DNA of 64,000 bases from Oscillospiraceae bacterium (GTDB lineage: Bacteria > Bacillota > Clostridia > Oscillospirales > CAG-272): assembly GCA_015063625.1 (NCBI GenBank), contig SVTT01000003.1, positions 1-64,000 on the forward strand, in the 5' to 3' direction. Both the position numbers and the translations under genes were made by a program. Below the pieces are notes generated by a model, which saw only the letters and a program-made list of their open reading frames with translations, was not told where the DNA came from and did no database searches. The stretch's first letter is position 1, and each line of letters begins with the position of its first letter. Positions 43,414-52,446 of the stretch are shown here, one piece after another.

Positions 43414-44535
43414 TCAGGAGATCCACTCCCCATCCTTCATCACGCGTGCGGGCATAGCGTCATCGATGCTGTTAAGGAAAAAGATATCGGCGCGTGCTCC
43501 CTCCTCAAGGCTCCCGCGCTCCCCTGCCATGCCGAGATAGAAGGCAGGCGTGCGGGTTGCCGAAAGCAGTGCTACACCAAAGGGGATCTCGCAGAAGGCG
43601 GCAAGATTCTGCACACCGCGCAGAAGGTCGAGTGTGCTGCCCGCCAGCTTTCCGTCAGGTGTAAGCGCCATGCCGTCCTTGACCACGGCAGGCTGACCCG
43701 CGATCTCATAGGTGCCGTCGGGACATCCCGTGCCTGCCATGGAATCGCTGATCAAAATAAAGCGATCGGCACCCTTAGTACGGTAGGCAAGGCGCACGGT
43801 TTCGGGCGCAATATGGATGCCGTCACAGATCATCTCCACAAAGGCGCGCGGATCGGTCAGTGCGGCGGCAATGGGACCTCCCGAACGGTGATGAAGGGGG
43901 GGCATTGCATTGAACAGGTGCGTAAAGCAATCGGCGCCCCCGTCAAGAGCACGCTTGGCAGTGGCATGATCGGCATCGGTGTGCCCGATGGAAAAATGAA
44001 TACCGTTCCTTACGCATGCGGCAAGAAAGCTGCCGTCCTCATCAAGCTCGGGGGCGGCGCTGATCTTTAAAATGGGCAGTGAAGAAACGGTGATCAGCCT
44101 CTCAAGCTCGTCGACCGAGGGTGCGCGCAAGAGCTCGGGCGCATGAGCGCCGCGACGGGATCCTGCCAGCCAGCAGCCCTCAAAATGAATGCCGATATAG
44201 CTCTTTTCTCCACAGGATGCCGCACGGGAGAGCGCCGCATGCCAATTCTCCTCGGTATCCGAGGCAAGCGTGAAGAGCACGGCTGTCACGCCCCGACGGG
44301 CATAGTCGTTCGCCATGGTGCGGAGCAGTGCGACGTCCGCGGCACAGAAGTCACCTCCGCATCTGCCGTGCGTGTGCATATCGATCATACCGGGGCAGGC
44401 GTACTGTCCCTCGCCGTCGATCTCGACATCGGCTGCGGTGGGCGCAACGATGCGTCCGTCGCGCACGTAAAGCGTACCCTCTTCAAAGCGCCCGTCGGGA
44501 CGATGGATCTTGAGATTTTTAATAGCAAGCGTCAT
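43414..44535 (-). CDS. nagA: N-acetylglucosamine/galactosamine-6-phosphate deacetylase
   Basis: The 373-residue amidohydrolase has PGMIDMHTHGRCGGDF, the metal-ligand Glu in GIHFEGCWLAG, FSIGHTDADHATAKRAL, FTHLFNAMPPLHHRSGG and the catalytic Asp in LISDSMAGTG. The usual EGPFI loop is EGCWL, with Cys in place of Pro. The enzyme removes the acetyl group from GlcNAc 6-phosphate or GalNAc 6-phosphate in the cytoplasm. It follows a possible gene remnant and precedes the PfkB kinase by 80 bases. Confidence 0.92.
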   Translation of the reverse strand: MTLAIKNLKIHRPDGRFEEGTLYVRDGRIVAPTAADVEIDGEGQYACPGMIDMHTHGRCGGDFCAADVALLRTMANDYARRGVTAVLFTLASDTEENWHAALSRAASCGEKSYIGIHFEGCWLAGSRRGAHAPELLRAPSVDELERLITVSSLPILKISAAPELDEDGSFLAACVRNGIHFSIGHTDADHATAKRALDGGADCFTHLFNAMPPLHHRSGGPIAAALTDPRAFVEMICDGIHIAPETVRLAYRTKGADRFILISDSMAGTGCPDGTYEIAGQPAVVKDGMALTPDGKLAGSTLDLLRGVQNLAAFCEIPFGVALLSATRTPAFYLGMAGERGSLEEGARADIFFLNSIDDAMPARVMKDGEWIS

Positions 44536-44536
44536 A

Positions 44537-44662
44537 TCAAAGCCCTCTCAGTAAAGTCTCGTATTGGGGCAGGAGCCAGTCATAGCTCTCTGCCGAGAAA
44601 TGGCAGTTGGGCGAAGCCCCGGCGAAACGCCCCCGTCGATCGCAGCCGACCTCTTTCCGATG
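44537..44662 (-). pseudogene. Possible C-terminal remnant of a lost gene upstream of nagA
   Basis: An open frame of 41 codons with no start ends in TGA just before nagA. Its end (SAESYDWLLPQYETLLRGL) reads like the C-terminus of a helical protein and its position suggests a former member of the amino-sugar operon. I cannot name the family. It may also be chance. Confidence 0.3.
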
Positions 44663-44701
44663 TCATCGTGCAGACCTCTTTTGTCGTGATCTTAACGCCG
44701 A

Positions 44702-46696
44702 TCAGATCCTTCTGACAGGACCCGTAGGCGCTCTTCCCTCAAGGTAATCTCCGATCACGCGCTCTGCCTCCTGCGCGCTCTCCACCGTAAAGATGAAATG
44801 TCCTCCGCGCACCCCTGCGGCGGAAAGCTCGCGTCCCCTGTCGCTCATCACAGTGGGACGGGAATTGAGAATGATGTTTCGATGCGGCATCGCGCGCAGG
44901 ATCGGGAATTTTTCACCCCGTCTGTCTACGAATTGAAGCTCCCCCTTGTGGCAGGCGTCACAGCCGCCGAGCTCCCTTCCGACGCATTTTTCAAGCGTCA
45001 TCAGCGGTATGCGCCCATAGATCACAGCGTCCGCGCGACCGCGCAGATCCCTGATCTGCGGCAAGGTCAGCTCGGGCGAGAGAAGCACATCCTCAAAGCC
45101 GAGGGCGAGGAGAACCGAAAGGGTCTCGCTGTTGGTGACGTTGAGGCGGAAATCACCGTGGGGTACGAGCCCCGCCTCGGTGGCAAGAGCAAGATGCCCG
45201 AGGTTTCCGACCAGCGCATGCCGTGCCCCTGCCGCCACCGCCCGCCTCAGCTCGCTCCTGATCCCCTCTGTTTCATGATCAAAGATCACGGGGGGCAGCA
45301 CCACACCGTCGGCAGGGGGTGCAAAGCCGTCAAGCGGAAGATAGATGTGCTCAAAATAGTCGAATGCCGAAGGCGGAATGGCATCGGCACGCGCAAAGCG
45401 CGCCGTGGGGCGTGCGGGGCGCGAGCCTGAGGAGGAGCGAAGGGTCACGGGCAACGGCTTTCTTCTCGGCGGCAAGCTCTCCAGCTCGGAAAGCGCCGCG
45501 CGGCGCAGCGCGTTCAGCCGTGAGATCGGCACCATCAGCCCCTCGTCCATATCGACCGCGAGAGTACCGACGGCATACGGCGTTCCGCCCAGCCTTGAGA
45601 GCTTTTCCCGTACCGTCCCCTCGTCAAGAGGGGCATTCTGTGCCTCAAACGGGCGATCTCCCTTGACGGTGACCTCCCTCCCGTTTGCCTTTACGGAAAG
45701 ACGCATCGGCTCATTGCGTTTCATGGAGAAGCACATATCAAGCGAAACACGCCGCGTGATACCCTCAAAGGGGACGGTATCGCGGCTTCTTTCCTTATCC
45801 CGATCCGAGCGGACGCCCAGCATACCGCGCGAGATACTCTCGGTGAAATACGCATCGGTGAAGCCTCCCCTCGAAAAGATATCGGCAAGATATCTCATTT
45901 CGGCATCGTTGGCAGCGCGGCGCCCGTCAAGCAGACGGCGATAAACGGCAGTCACGTCGCGCACGTATTCGGGCGCCTTGAGTCTGCCCTCGATCTTCAG
46001 AGAATCCACACCCATTTCGATCAGATCGGGAATATGGCGCGCAAGACAAAGGTCCTTTAAGGAAAGCGGATATTTCCCGTCGGCATCGGGCAGGCGGCAG
46101 GGCTGTGCACATTCGCCGCGGTTGCCGCTTCGCCCACCGACGAGGGAGGAAAACAGGCACTGACCCGAATGCGATACGCAGAGTGCGCCGTGTATGAAGA
46201 CCTCTGTTTCGATGCCCGCATTTTTAACAAAATCACGCATATCGCGTGCTGGCGTCTCCCTTGCCAGCACCATACGGGAAAAGCCCATATCGGCAAGCAC
46301 TCTTGCCGCACCGATCGAATGACCGGATGCCTGCGTGCTGGCGTGAAGCTCTACGTCGGGAAAGGCGCGGCGCACCAGTGCCGCGCCCCCCGGATCAGCA
46401 ATGATGAGGGCATCGGCACCCGCGCCGATCGCCATATCGGCGGCGGCAAGAAAGTCCTTCAGCTCTCTGTCGGTGGCAAGCGTATTGAGCGTCACGTAGG
46501 CGCGCACGCCGTAAGCGTGCGCCAGCGCTATGCTTTCGCGCATCGTGTCTGCGGTAAAATTCTGTGCCCGCATGCGTGCGTTGAAGGCAGGTCCGCCGAA
46601 ATAGACGGCGTCTGCGCCCCCCTCGATGGCGGCTCGAAGCGCCGTCGGCGAGCCCGCGGGGGCAAGCAGCTCGGGCAGTTGACCCTTTTGACGCAT
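44702..46696 (-). CDS. U32 family peptidase-like protein (RlhA/YdcP type)
   Basis: The 664-residue protein has the U32 signature near residues 160-230 (ETEVFIHGALCVSHSGQCLFSSLVGGRSGNRGECAQPCR) with its Cys cluster, and a C-terminal DUF3656-like half that holds another Cys pair (GGCDACHKGELQF). In E. coli RlhA and TrhP of this family are needed for hydroxylation of 23S rRNA or tRNA, so a role in RNA modification is more likely than proteolysis. The start MRQKGQ is chosen because it lies 4 bases after zapA. Confidence 0.88.
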   Translation of the reverse strand: MRQKGQLPELLAPAGSPTALRAAIEGGADAVYFGGPAFNARMRAQNFTADTMRESIALAHAYGVRAYVTLNTLATDRELKDFLAAADMAIGAGADALIIADPGGAALVRRAFPDVELHASTQASGHSIGAARVLADMGFSRMVLARETPARDMRDFVKNAGIETEVFIHGALCVSHSGQCLFSSLVGGRSGNRGECAQPCRLPDADGKYPLSLKDLCLARHIPDLIEMGVDSLKIEGRLKAPEYVRDVTAVYRRLLDGRRAANDAEMRYLADIFSRGGFTDAYFTESISRGMLGVRSDRDKERSRDTVPFEGITRRVSLDMCFSMKRNEPMRLSVKANGREVTVKGDRPFEAQNAPLDEGTVREKLSRLGGTPYAVGTLAVDMDEGLMVPISRLNALRRAALSELESLPPRRKPLPVTLRSSSGSRPARPTARFARADAIPPSAFDYFEHIYLPLDGFAPPADGVVLPPVIFDHETEGIRSELRRAVAAGARHALVGNLGHLALATEAGLVPHGDFRLNVTNSETLSVLLALGFEDVLLSPELTLPQIRDLRGRADAVIYGRIPLMTLEKCVGRELGGCDACHKGELQFVDRRGEKFPILRAMPHRNIILNSRPTVMSDRGRELSAAGVRGGHFIFTVESAQEAERVIGDYLEGRAPTGPVRRI

Positions 46697-46700
46697 CGGC

Positions 46701-47441
46701 TTAATATCTCTTTCCGTCCTCGTAGTCGAGCATATCAAGCATCCCGGAACGGGACTCGTTCTCAACCTGTTCACGGGAAGCGGTCACAGGAGCCGTGCTC
46801 CTTGCACCGCCCCTTGCAGAGTCAAGCAGAATATCGTCAATGCTCATCTGCTCGTATTTGCGGGTCACCTGCTGCTCGTGCGGCGTGATCTCAATGGCAG
46901 GCTCGGGCTCACGGGTGGAATAGGCGGCAGAGGGCGCACGCGTTTCCACACACATGGCGGCAAGGCGCTCGCGCAGCTCGCGCACCTCGGTCAGGATGGA
47001 GAGCACCTGGTCATGCATGCGGTCGGCACGCGCATTTGCTTCACCGTTCTGACGCACCAGCTTGGCGTTCAGCTGGAAGAGGGTGGCGTTATCCTGCAGC
47101 AGCGCATCGTATGTACCGCGGCTGACCTGGAGCTGTGCACGGAGCGTTTCATTCTCACCGCGCAGCAGATTTGCCTCATAGGTATCTCCCGTGGGATCGG
47201 TGCTGTCCACGTAGCGCTCCAGCTCTGCCACACGCTCACGCAAATGCATGCATCTGGTGCTGTAATCCAATGCCAGCAGCAGTGCCGCCTCGGTTCGTGT
47301 GCAGGAATGCCCGGGCGCGGAGGTCAGCGTGCGAAGCTGACGGTCAAGCTCGGACACGGCGGCGTCTATGGTCTCCTGTGTTTCGTCACAAACGATATTC
47401 ATGGGAACATCGGCAACGGTCACCGCAAATTTTTGTTTCAT
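46701..47441 (-). CDS. zapA: ZapA-like cell division protein with long C-terminal extension
   Basis: The 246-residue protein starts with a ZapA domain (FAVTVADVPMNIVCDETQETIDAAVSELDRQLRTL...TEAALLLALDYSTRCMHLRERVAELE, about residues 1-90). A coiled coil follows (ENETLRAQLQVSRGTYDALLQDNATLFQLNAKL), then a disordered tail. ZapA crosslinks FtsZ filaments; usual length is about 100 residues, so the tail is an extension. The pair zapA-U32 is common in Clostridia. AAGGAGG precedes the ATG. Confidence 0.85.
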   Translation of the reverse strand: MKQKFAVTVADVPMNIVCDETQETIDAAVSELDRQLRTLTSAPGHSCTRTEAALLLALDYSTRCMHLRERVAELERYVDSTDPTGDTYEANLLRGENETLRAQLQVSRGTYDALLQDNATLFQLNAKLVRQNGEANARADRMHDQVLSILTEVRELRERLAAMCVETRAPSAAYSTREPEPAIEITPHEQQVTRKYEQMSIDDILLDSARGGARSTAPVTASREQVENESRSGMLDMLDYEDGKRY

Positions 47442-47468
47442 GATGTCGACCTCCTTGGGTAAAACCCC

Positions 47469-47497
47469 TTGCGCAAAAGTTTTTTTTGGAGTATAAT
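47469..47497 (+). promoter_or_regulatory. Promoter of proB
   Basis: TTGCGC (47469-47474) and TATAAT (47492-47497) are 17 bases apart, with a T-rich spacer. It overlaps the region of the divergent zapA promoter. Confidence 0.75.
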
Positions 47498-47510
47498 AGT
47501 TCTGAAATCT

Positions 47511-47539
47511 ATTATAATACAATTCTCCCGATTTTTCAA
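47511..47539 (-). promoter_or_regulatory. Promoter of zapA-U32
   Basis: On the minus strand TTGAAA (47539-47534) and TATAAT (47516-47511) are 17 bases apart. Divergent promoters for zapA and proB lie within 70 bases. Confidence 0.8.
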
Positions 47540-47565
47540 ATACTTTTTTAAGGAATGCAAAAAAT

Positions 47566-48354
47566 ATGTCTACCCTTTCTCAATGCCACCGCATCGTGGT
47601 CAAAATCGGCTCCTCCACTCTCACGCACGACGAGGGTCATCTCAATCTCCGAAGGATCGAGGCGCTTGCCAAAACGCTCTCGGATCTCAAGAATGCAGGC
47701 AAGCAGGTGATCCTGGTCTCCTCGGGTGCCGTCAGCGCGGGCGTGGCTCGTCTCGGCACGCACCGTCCCACCTGCACACGCGAGAAGCAGGCGATGGCGG
47801 CGGTGGGACAAAGCGAGCTGATGAAGCTCTATTCCCGCTTCTTTGCCGATTACGGGCATACCGTGGCACAGATGCTGCTGACCAAGGACGTGATCGACAA
47901 CCCCGAACGGCGCGCCGCCGCAGAGGACACCTTCCAAACCCTGCTTGAGATGGGCTGTATTCCGATCGTCAACGAAAACGACTCCGTGTCAACGCTGGAG
48001 CTGAACTTTGGCGGTAACGACACGCTCTCGGCATACGTGGCACTGGTCTGCCACGCCGATCTCCTGATCAATCTCTCGGATGTTGACGGTCTTTTTGACC
48101 GCGACCCGCGTCGCGACCCCCATGCAAAGCTGATCCCCGTTGTGGAAAGCCTCCACGACGGTGTGCTCGCCATGGCGGGAGGTGCCGGCACAGACCGAGG
48201 CACGGGCGGCATGGCAACCAAGCTGACCGCCGCACGCATTGCGCTGGAGGCAGGCATTCCCATGTACATCTTAAACGGCAAGGATCCCCACATTCTTTAC
48301 GACCTCTTGGACGGAAAGCGCGTGGGAACCTACTTCAAGGCAGGCAACAGCTGA
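47566..48354 (+). CDS. proB: Glutamate 5-kinase
   Basis: The 262-residue protein is an amino acid kinase: RIVVKIGSSTLTHDEG at the N-terminus, VILVSSGAVSAGVARLG, IPIVNENDSVST and LINLSDVDGLFDRDPR. It phosphorylates glutamate in proline synthesis. It lacks the C-terminal PUA domain found in E. coli ProB, as in several Gram-positive enzymes, which may change feedback control. No proA is adjacent. AAGGA precedes the ATG, and a terminator follows the stop. Confidence 0.95.
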   Translation: MSTLSQCHRIVVKIGSSTLTHDEGHLNLRRIEALAKTLSDLKNAGKQVILVSSGAVSAGVARLGTHRPTCTREKQAMAAVGQSELMKLYSRFFADYGHTVAQMLLTKDVIDNPERRAAAEDTFQTLLEMGCIPIVNENDSVSTLELNFGGNDTLSAYVALVCHADLLINLSDVDGLFDRDPRRDPHAKLIPVVESLHDGVLAMAGGAGTDRGTGGMATKLTAARIALEAGIPMYILNGKDPHILYDLLDGKRVGTYFKAGNS

Positions 48355-48360
48355 CCTGCT

Positions 48361-48406
48361 AAAAAACCGTATTTCCACTCCGTTTGCGGGGGAAATACGG
48401 TTTTTT
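48361..48406. terminator. Terminator between proB and the ABC exporter
   Basis: AAAAAACCGTATTTCC and its complement form a 16-bp stem with a 14-base loop and a final TTTTTTATT on the plus strand. On the minus strand TTTTTT also follows, so it can serve both converging genes. Confidence 0.9.
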
Positions 48407-48421
48407 ATTCGATTGCAGAGG

Positions 48422-50362
48422 TTATTCAAGCTCAAATGCGCCCGTATACAGCTGATAGTAAACGCCCTTATCGGCGATCAGCTTTTCGTGGTTGCCGCGC
48501 TCGATGATCCTGCCGTGATCAAGAACCATGATCACGTCCGAATTCATAACGGTGGACAGGCGATGGGCAATGACAAACACGGTTCTGCCGACCATCAGCT
48601 GATCCATACCGCGCTGCACGATCGCCTCGGTACGCGTATCGATCGAGGAGGTTGCCTCGTCAAGGATCATCACGGGCGGATCTGCCACGGCAGCTCTTGC
48701 AATGGCAATGAGCTGACGCTGCCCCTGCGAGAGGTTGGCTCCGTTGCCCGTCAGCTCGGTTTCATAGCCAAGCGGCAGACGCGTGATAAAATCGTCGGCA
48801 CCCGCAAGCCTTGCGGCGGCACGGCACTCCTCGTCGGTGGCATCCAATCTGCCGTAGCGGATGTTGTCCATGACGGTACCCGTAAAGAGGTTGGTTTCCT
48901 GCAGCACGATACCGAGCGAGCGACGCAGATCATCCTTTTTGATCTTATTGATGTTGATCCCGTCATATCGGATCTTGCCGTCCTCGATATCGTAAAAGCG
49001 ATTGATGAGGTTGGTGATAGTGGTCTTTCCCGCACCCGTCGCACCCACAAACGCCACCTTTTGTCCGGGCTCTGCGTAGACGCTCACATCGCGCAGCACG
49101 GGCTTGCCCTCCTCATAGGAGAAGTCGACCTCGGAAAGACGCACATCGCCGCGAAGAGGGGTATAGGTCAGTGTGCCATCTCCATGCGGATGCTTCCATG
49201 CCCATTGACCCGTACGAACAGCAGATTCCGTGACCGTGCCGTCGGGCGCGATCTCGGCATTGACCAGCGTGACGTAGCCCTCGTCGGCTTCGGGCTGCTC
49301 ATCCATCAGGGAAAACAGACGCGCGCCGCCTGCCATACCCATGACCACGGCATTGATCTGCTGTGACGCCTGATTGACGTTGCCCGTAAACTGCTTCGCC
49401 ATATTGAGGAAGGGCACGATGATGCTGATGCTGAAGACGGCAAAGCCGCCGTTCGGGTGCAGAAGACGGGAGATGCCCACGTTGGGGATCCCCGAAAGCA
49501 GAAAGATCCCTCCCGCCACCGCCATGATCACGTAAAGAATATTACCGATATTACCGATGATGGGTCCGAGCGTATTGGCATAGGAGTGCGCCCTTGCGCT
49601 GTCCTCAAACAGCGCGTTGTTGACCTCCTCGAAATCCCTTGCGGATGCCGCCTCGTGGCTGAAGACCTTGATGACCTTCTGACCGTTCATCATCTCCTGA
49701 ACGAAGCCCTCTGCTCTGCCCATCGACTTCTGCTGACGGACAAAATATTTTGCCGAGCCGCCGCCAATTTTTTTCGACACCATGACCATAGCAAACACGC
49801 CGACGAGCAGCACCAGCGTCATCCAAAGGCTGTAATAAAGCATGATGGCAAGCACCGAAATCAAGATGATGACCGACTGCAGCAGTGCGGGCATTGCTTG
49901 GGACACCAGCTCGCGGAGCGCATCGATATCGTTGGTATAATGGCTCATGATATCGCCGTGCTTGTGCGTATCAAAGTAACGGATGGGAAGATTTTGCATC
50001 TTTTCAAACATGGTACGGCGGAGCTTGCAAAGGAAGCCCTGCGTAATCACCGCCATCAGCTGCGTCTGCAGAATGATCGCGACCGTGGAAAAGACATATA
50101 GTGCCGCGAGCAACACCACCTTGGGTACGATCTCGCCCGCAGCCTCTGCCCACGTGCCGCCACTCAGCTGCCACGCCTCGATCGAGGCGATGACCTGCTG
50201 CATGAAGATGGAGGGGATGGACGCCGTGACCGAGGCGATCACGATACACACCACGATCACGGGCGCGAGCACAGGATAATAGCCAAAGAGCATCCTCAGC
50301 ACGCGGCCGAGCACCCGCTTGTCGGGCTTTCTCTTTGCCGTCAAGGCTTGCTTCTTACTCAT
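48422..50362 (-). CDS. ABC exporter half-transporter, ATP-binding/permease (second subunit)
   Basis: The 646-residue protein has six membrane segments (about residues 20-330) and a nucleotide-binding domain with Walker A GATGAGKTT, signature LSQGQ, Walker B VMILDEATS and the H-loop AHRLS. Its motifs are canonical. An insertion near residues 375-415, before the NBD, separates the domains. With its partner it should form a heterodimeric exporter like BmrCD or LmrCD, moving drugs, lipids or peptides. The start MSKKQA follows AAGGGAGG and overlaps the partner's end by 8 bases. Confidence 0.93.
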   Translation of the reverse strand: MSKKQALTAKRKPDKRVLGRVLRMLFGYYPVLAPVIVVCIVIASVTASIPSIFMQQVIASIEAWQLSGGTWAEAAGEIVPKVVLLAALYVFSTVAIILQTQLMAVITQGFLCKLRRTMFEKMQNLPIRYFDTHKHGDIMSHYTNDIDALRELVSQAMPALLQSVIILISVLAIMLYYSLWMTLVLLVGVFAMVMVSKKIGGGSAKYFVRQQKSMGRAEGFVQEMMNGQKVIKVFSHEAASARDFEEVNNALFEDSARAHSYANTLGPIIGNIGNILYVIMAVAGGIFLLSGIPNVGISRLLHPNGGFAVFSISIIVPFLNMAKQFTGNVNQASQQINAVVMGMAGGARLFSLMDEQPEADEGYVTLVNAEIAPDGTVTESAVRTGQWAWKHPHGDGTLTYTPLRGDVRLSEVDFSYEEGKPVLRDVSVYAEPGQKVAFVGATGAGKTTITNLINRFYDIEDGKIRYDGININKIKKDDLRRSLGIVLQETNLFTGTVMDNIRYGRLDATDEECRAAARLAGADDFITRLPLGYETELTGNGANLSQGQRQLIAIARAAVADPPVMILDEATSSIDTRTEAIVQRGMDQLMVGRTVFVIAHRLSTVMNSDVIMVLDHGRIIERGNHEKLIADKGVYYQLYTGAFELE

Positions 50363-52094
50363 GCTCCTCGCCTCCCTTCGTCTGTTGGTCGTGGATCTCA
50401 CGGTAGATGTCACAGGAGGACAGCAGCTCACTGTGCGTGCCTGCGGCAACGATGGCGCCGTTTTCCATGATCAGGATCAGGTCGGCATCCTCTACCGAGG
50501 CAACGCGCTGTGCAATGATGATCTTTGTGGTTTCGGGAATGTAGGCACGGAAGCCCTCTCTGATCAGGGCATCGGTCTTGGTATCCACCGCGCTGGTGGA
50601 GTCGTCAAGGATCAGGATCTTCGGCTTCTTCAGCAGGGCGCGCGCAATACAAAGGCGCTGCTTCTGCCCTCCCGACACGTTGGTGCCTCCTTGCTCGATA
50701 TAAGTATCGTAGCCATCGGGGAAGGAACGGATAAACTCATCTGCCTGCGCAAGGCGACACGCCTCGACCAGCTCCTCGTCGGTCGCATCGGGATTGCCCC
50801 AACGGAGATTTTCCTTGATCGTGCCCGAAAAGAGCAGGTTCTTCTGGAGCACCATGGCAACGCCTCCGCGCAAAACGTCAAGATCGTAGCGGCGTACGTC
50901 CACGCCGCCCACACGAACCGTTCCCTCGGTGGCATCGTAAAGACGGGGGATGAGCTGCACGAGCGAGGTCTTTCCCGAGCCCGTACCGCCGATCACGCCC
51001 ACCGTCATGCCCGATCGGATGTGCAGCTCCACATCCGAGAGCGAGTTGCGCTTCGCCTTGGCAGAATACTTGAAGCTGACACCGTCAAAATCGATCGATC
51101 CGTCCTTCATCAGCGTCATGGCATCCGCAGGCGAGCAGATGGTAGACTCCTCACCCAGCACCTCACAGATACGCTTCATCGACTCGGCAGACATGGTCAG
51201 GATCACGTAGATCATCGACAGCATCATCAGGGACATCAGCACCTGCACACCGTAGGTAAGCATTGCCGAGATCTGACCCACGTCCACGCCGTTCTCACCG
51301 TTGATCGCCATACGGGAGCCGACCAACAGGACGAAGATCATATTGAAGTAAAGACAGATCTGCATGATGGGGCGGTTCCACGCCACGATGCGCTCGGCAT
51401 GCGTGAAATCCGAACGGATATCCTCTGCCGCCGCACCAAACTTCTCTTTTTCGTATTCCTCGCGGGAAAATCCCTTGACCACGCGCATCGCACGCACGTT
51501 TTCCTCGATCGACTCGTTGAGGCGGTCGTATTTGCGGAACACGCGGCGGAAGGCAGGCATTGCCCTTCTGCCCACCATCAAAAGACCGAAGGTCAGTACG
51601 GGAATAATGACCACAAAGGTCAGGGCAAGAGGACCGCCCATCACGAATGCCATCACCACCGAGAAAATGAGCATCAGGGGACTGCGGATCGCCGTGCGGA
51701 TCAGCATCATATAGGACATCTGAATGTTCTGGACGTCGGTGGTCATACGGGTCACGAGCGAGGAGGTGGAAAATTTGTCAACGTTCTCAAAGGAAAAGGC
51801 ATTGATCCTCGCGTAAAGATCGCTCCTGACGTTGCGTGCAAAGCCCGAGGAGGCACGCGCACAGCAAACACCCGCAATGCCGCCGCAGGCAAGCGAGGCG
51901 CACGCCATGACCGCGAGCAGAATGCCCGTCATGATCACGTCGCGGAGCACCGCACCCGCCTTGATCTGGTTGACCAGATTCGCGGTGATAAAGGGAATGA
52001 GCGTCTCGATGATCGCCTCGCCCACAATAAAAACGAGGGTGAGGATGGTTGGCTTTTTGAACTCGCGGATGCAAGCAGCCAAGCGTTTGAACAT
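50355..52094 (-). CDS. ABC exporter half-transporter, ATP-binding/permease (first subunit)
   Basis: The 579-residue protein has the same layout: six membrane segments and an NBD with Walker A GGTGSGKTS, signature VSGGQKQ, Walker B ILILDDSTS and AQRVA where an H-loop His is expected. Walker B ends in Asp where the catalytic Glu normally stands and the H-loop has Gln, so this subunit carries the degenerate site, as expected for a heterodimer. The start MFKRLA follows AAAGGAG. Confidence 0.93.
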   Translation of the reverse strand: MFKRLAACIREFKKPTILTLVFIVGEAIIETLIPFITANLVNQIKAGAVLRDVIMTGILLAVMACASLACGGIAGVCCARASSGFARNVRSDLYARINAFSFENVDKFSTSSLVTRMTTDVQNIQMSYMMLIRTAIRSPLMLIFSVVMAFVMGGPLALTFVVIIPVLTFGLLMVGRRAMPAFRRVFRKYDRLNESIEENVRAMRVVKGFSREEYEKEKFGAAAEDIRSDFTHAERIVAWNRPIMQICLYFNMIFVLLVGSRMAINGENGVDVGQISAMLTYGVQVLMSLMMLSMIYVILTMSAESMKRICEVLGEESTICSPADAMTLMKDGSIDFDGVSFKYSAKAKRNSLSDVELHIRSGMTVGVIGGTGSGKTSLVQLIPRLYDATEGTVRVGGVDVRRYDLDVLRGGVAMVLQKNLLFSGTIKENLRWGNPDATDEELVEACRLAQADEFIRSFPDGYDTYIEQGGTNVSGGQKQRLCIARALLKKPKILILDDSTSAVDTKTDALIREGFRAYIPETTKIIIAQRVASVEDADLILIMENGAIVAAGTHSELLSSCDIYREIHDQQTKGGEEHE

Positions 52095-52158
52095 AGCATC
52101 TCCTTTTCTCCAGGGGTGACATCCCCCTTGGTGTTTCGTCGATCTTACGATCAATTAA

Positions 52159-52213
52159 TTTAGTATTAAATCAAATACCAAACTATTTTAGCACCTTCCT
52201 TCGATCTTGTCAA
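52159..52213 (-). promoter_or_regulatory. Promoter and operator of the ABC exporter
   Basis: On the minus strand TTGACA (52213-52208) and TAAAAT (52190-52185) are 17 bases apart. Just after the -10 lies an inverted repeat, TTTAGTATT and AATACCAAA (52159-52182), which has the size and AT-rich look of a MarR- or TetR-type operator. No such regulator is adjacent. Confidence 0.65.
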
Positions 52214-52271
52214 GCGTCCTAATGTAAACAAATTTTCCCCTTCTCGAAAAATGTGTCTGCCCTCTTTGGGC

Positions 52272-52312
52272 AAAAACGGCAGGCACACCGTTTTGGTGTC
52301 CCTGCCGTTTTT
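52272..52312. terminator. Terminator between the ABC exporter promoter region and argH
   Basis: AAAAACGGCAGG and CCTGCCGTTTTT form a 12-bp stem around an inner hairpin (CACACC/GGTGT). On the minus strand a T run follows, so it probably ends the argG-argH transcript. Confidence 0.8.
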
Positions 52313-52446
52313 TCTCGGCTATGCCTTGATAAAGAAGTCCCTTCGCCTTTGCCAAGCACCGCTGTTACAGGCACAAATCCTACATCTGCATCCCTTTTTA
52401 TTGATACATTTCATTCTTGACGACGCAGCGACGCATGACGATGCGG

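Noticed and set aside
50319..52163. 614-codon plus-strand frame
   Set aside because: Antisense to the ABC exporter subunit; His/Arg-rich low-complexity product.
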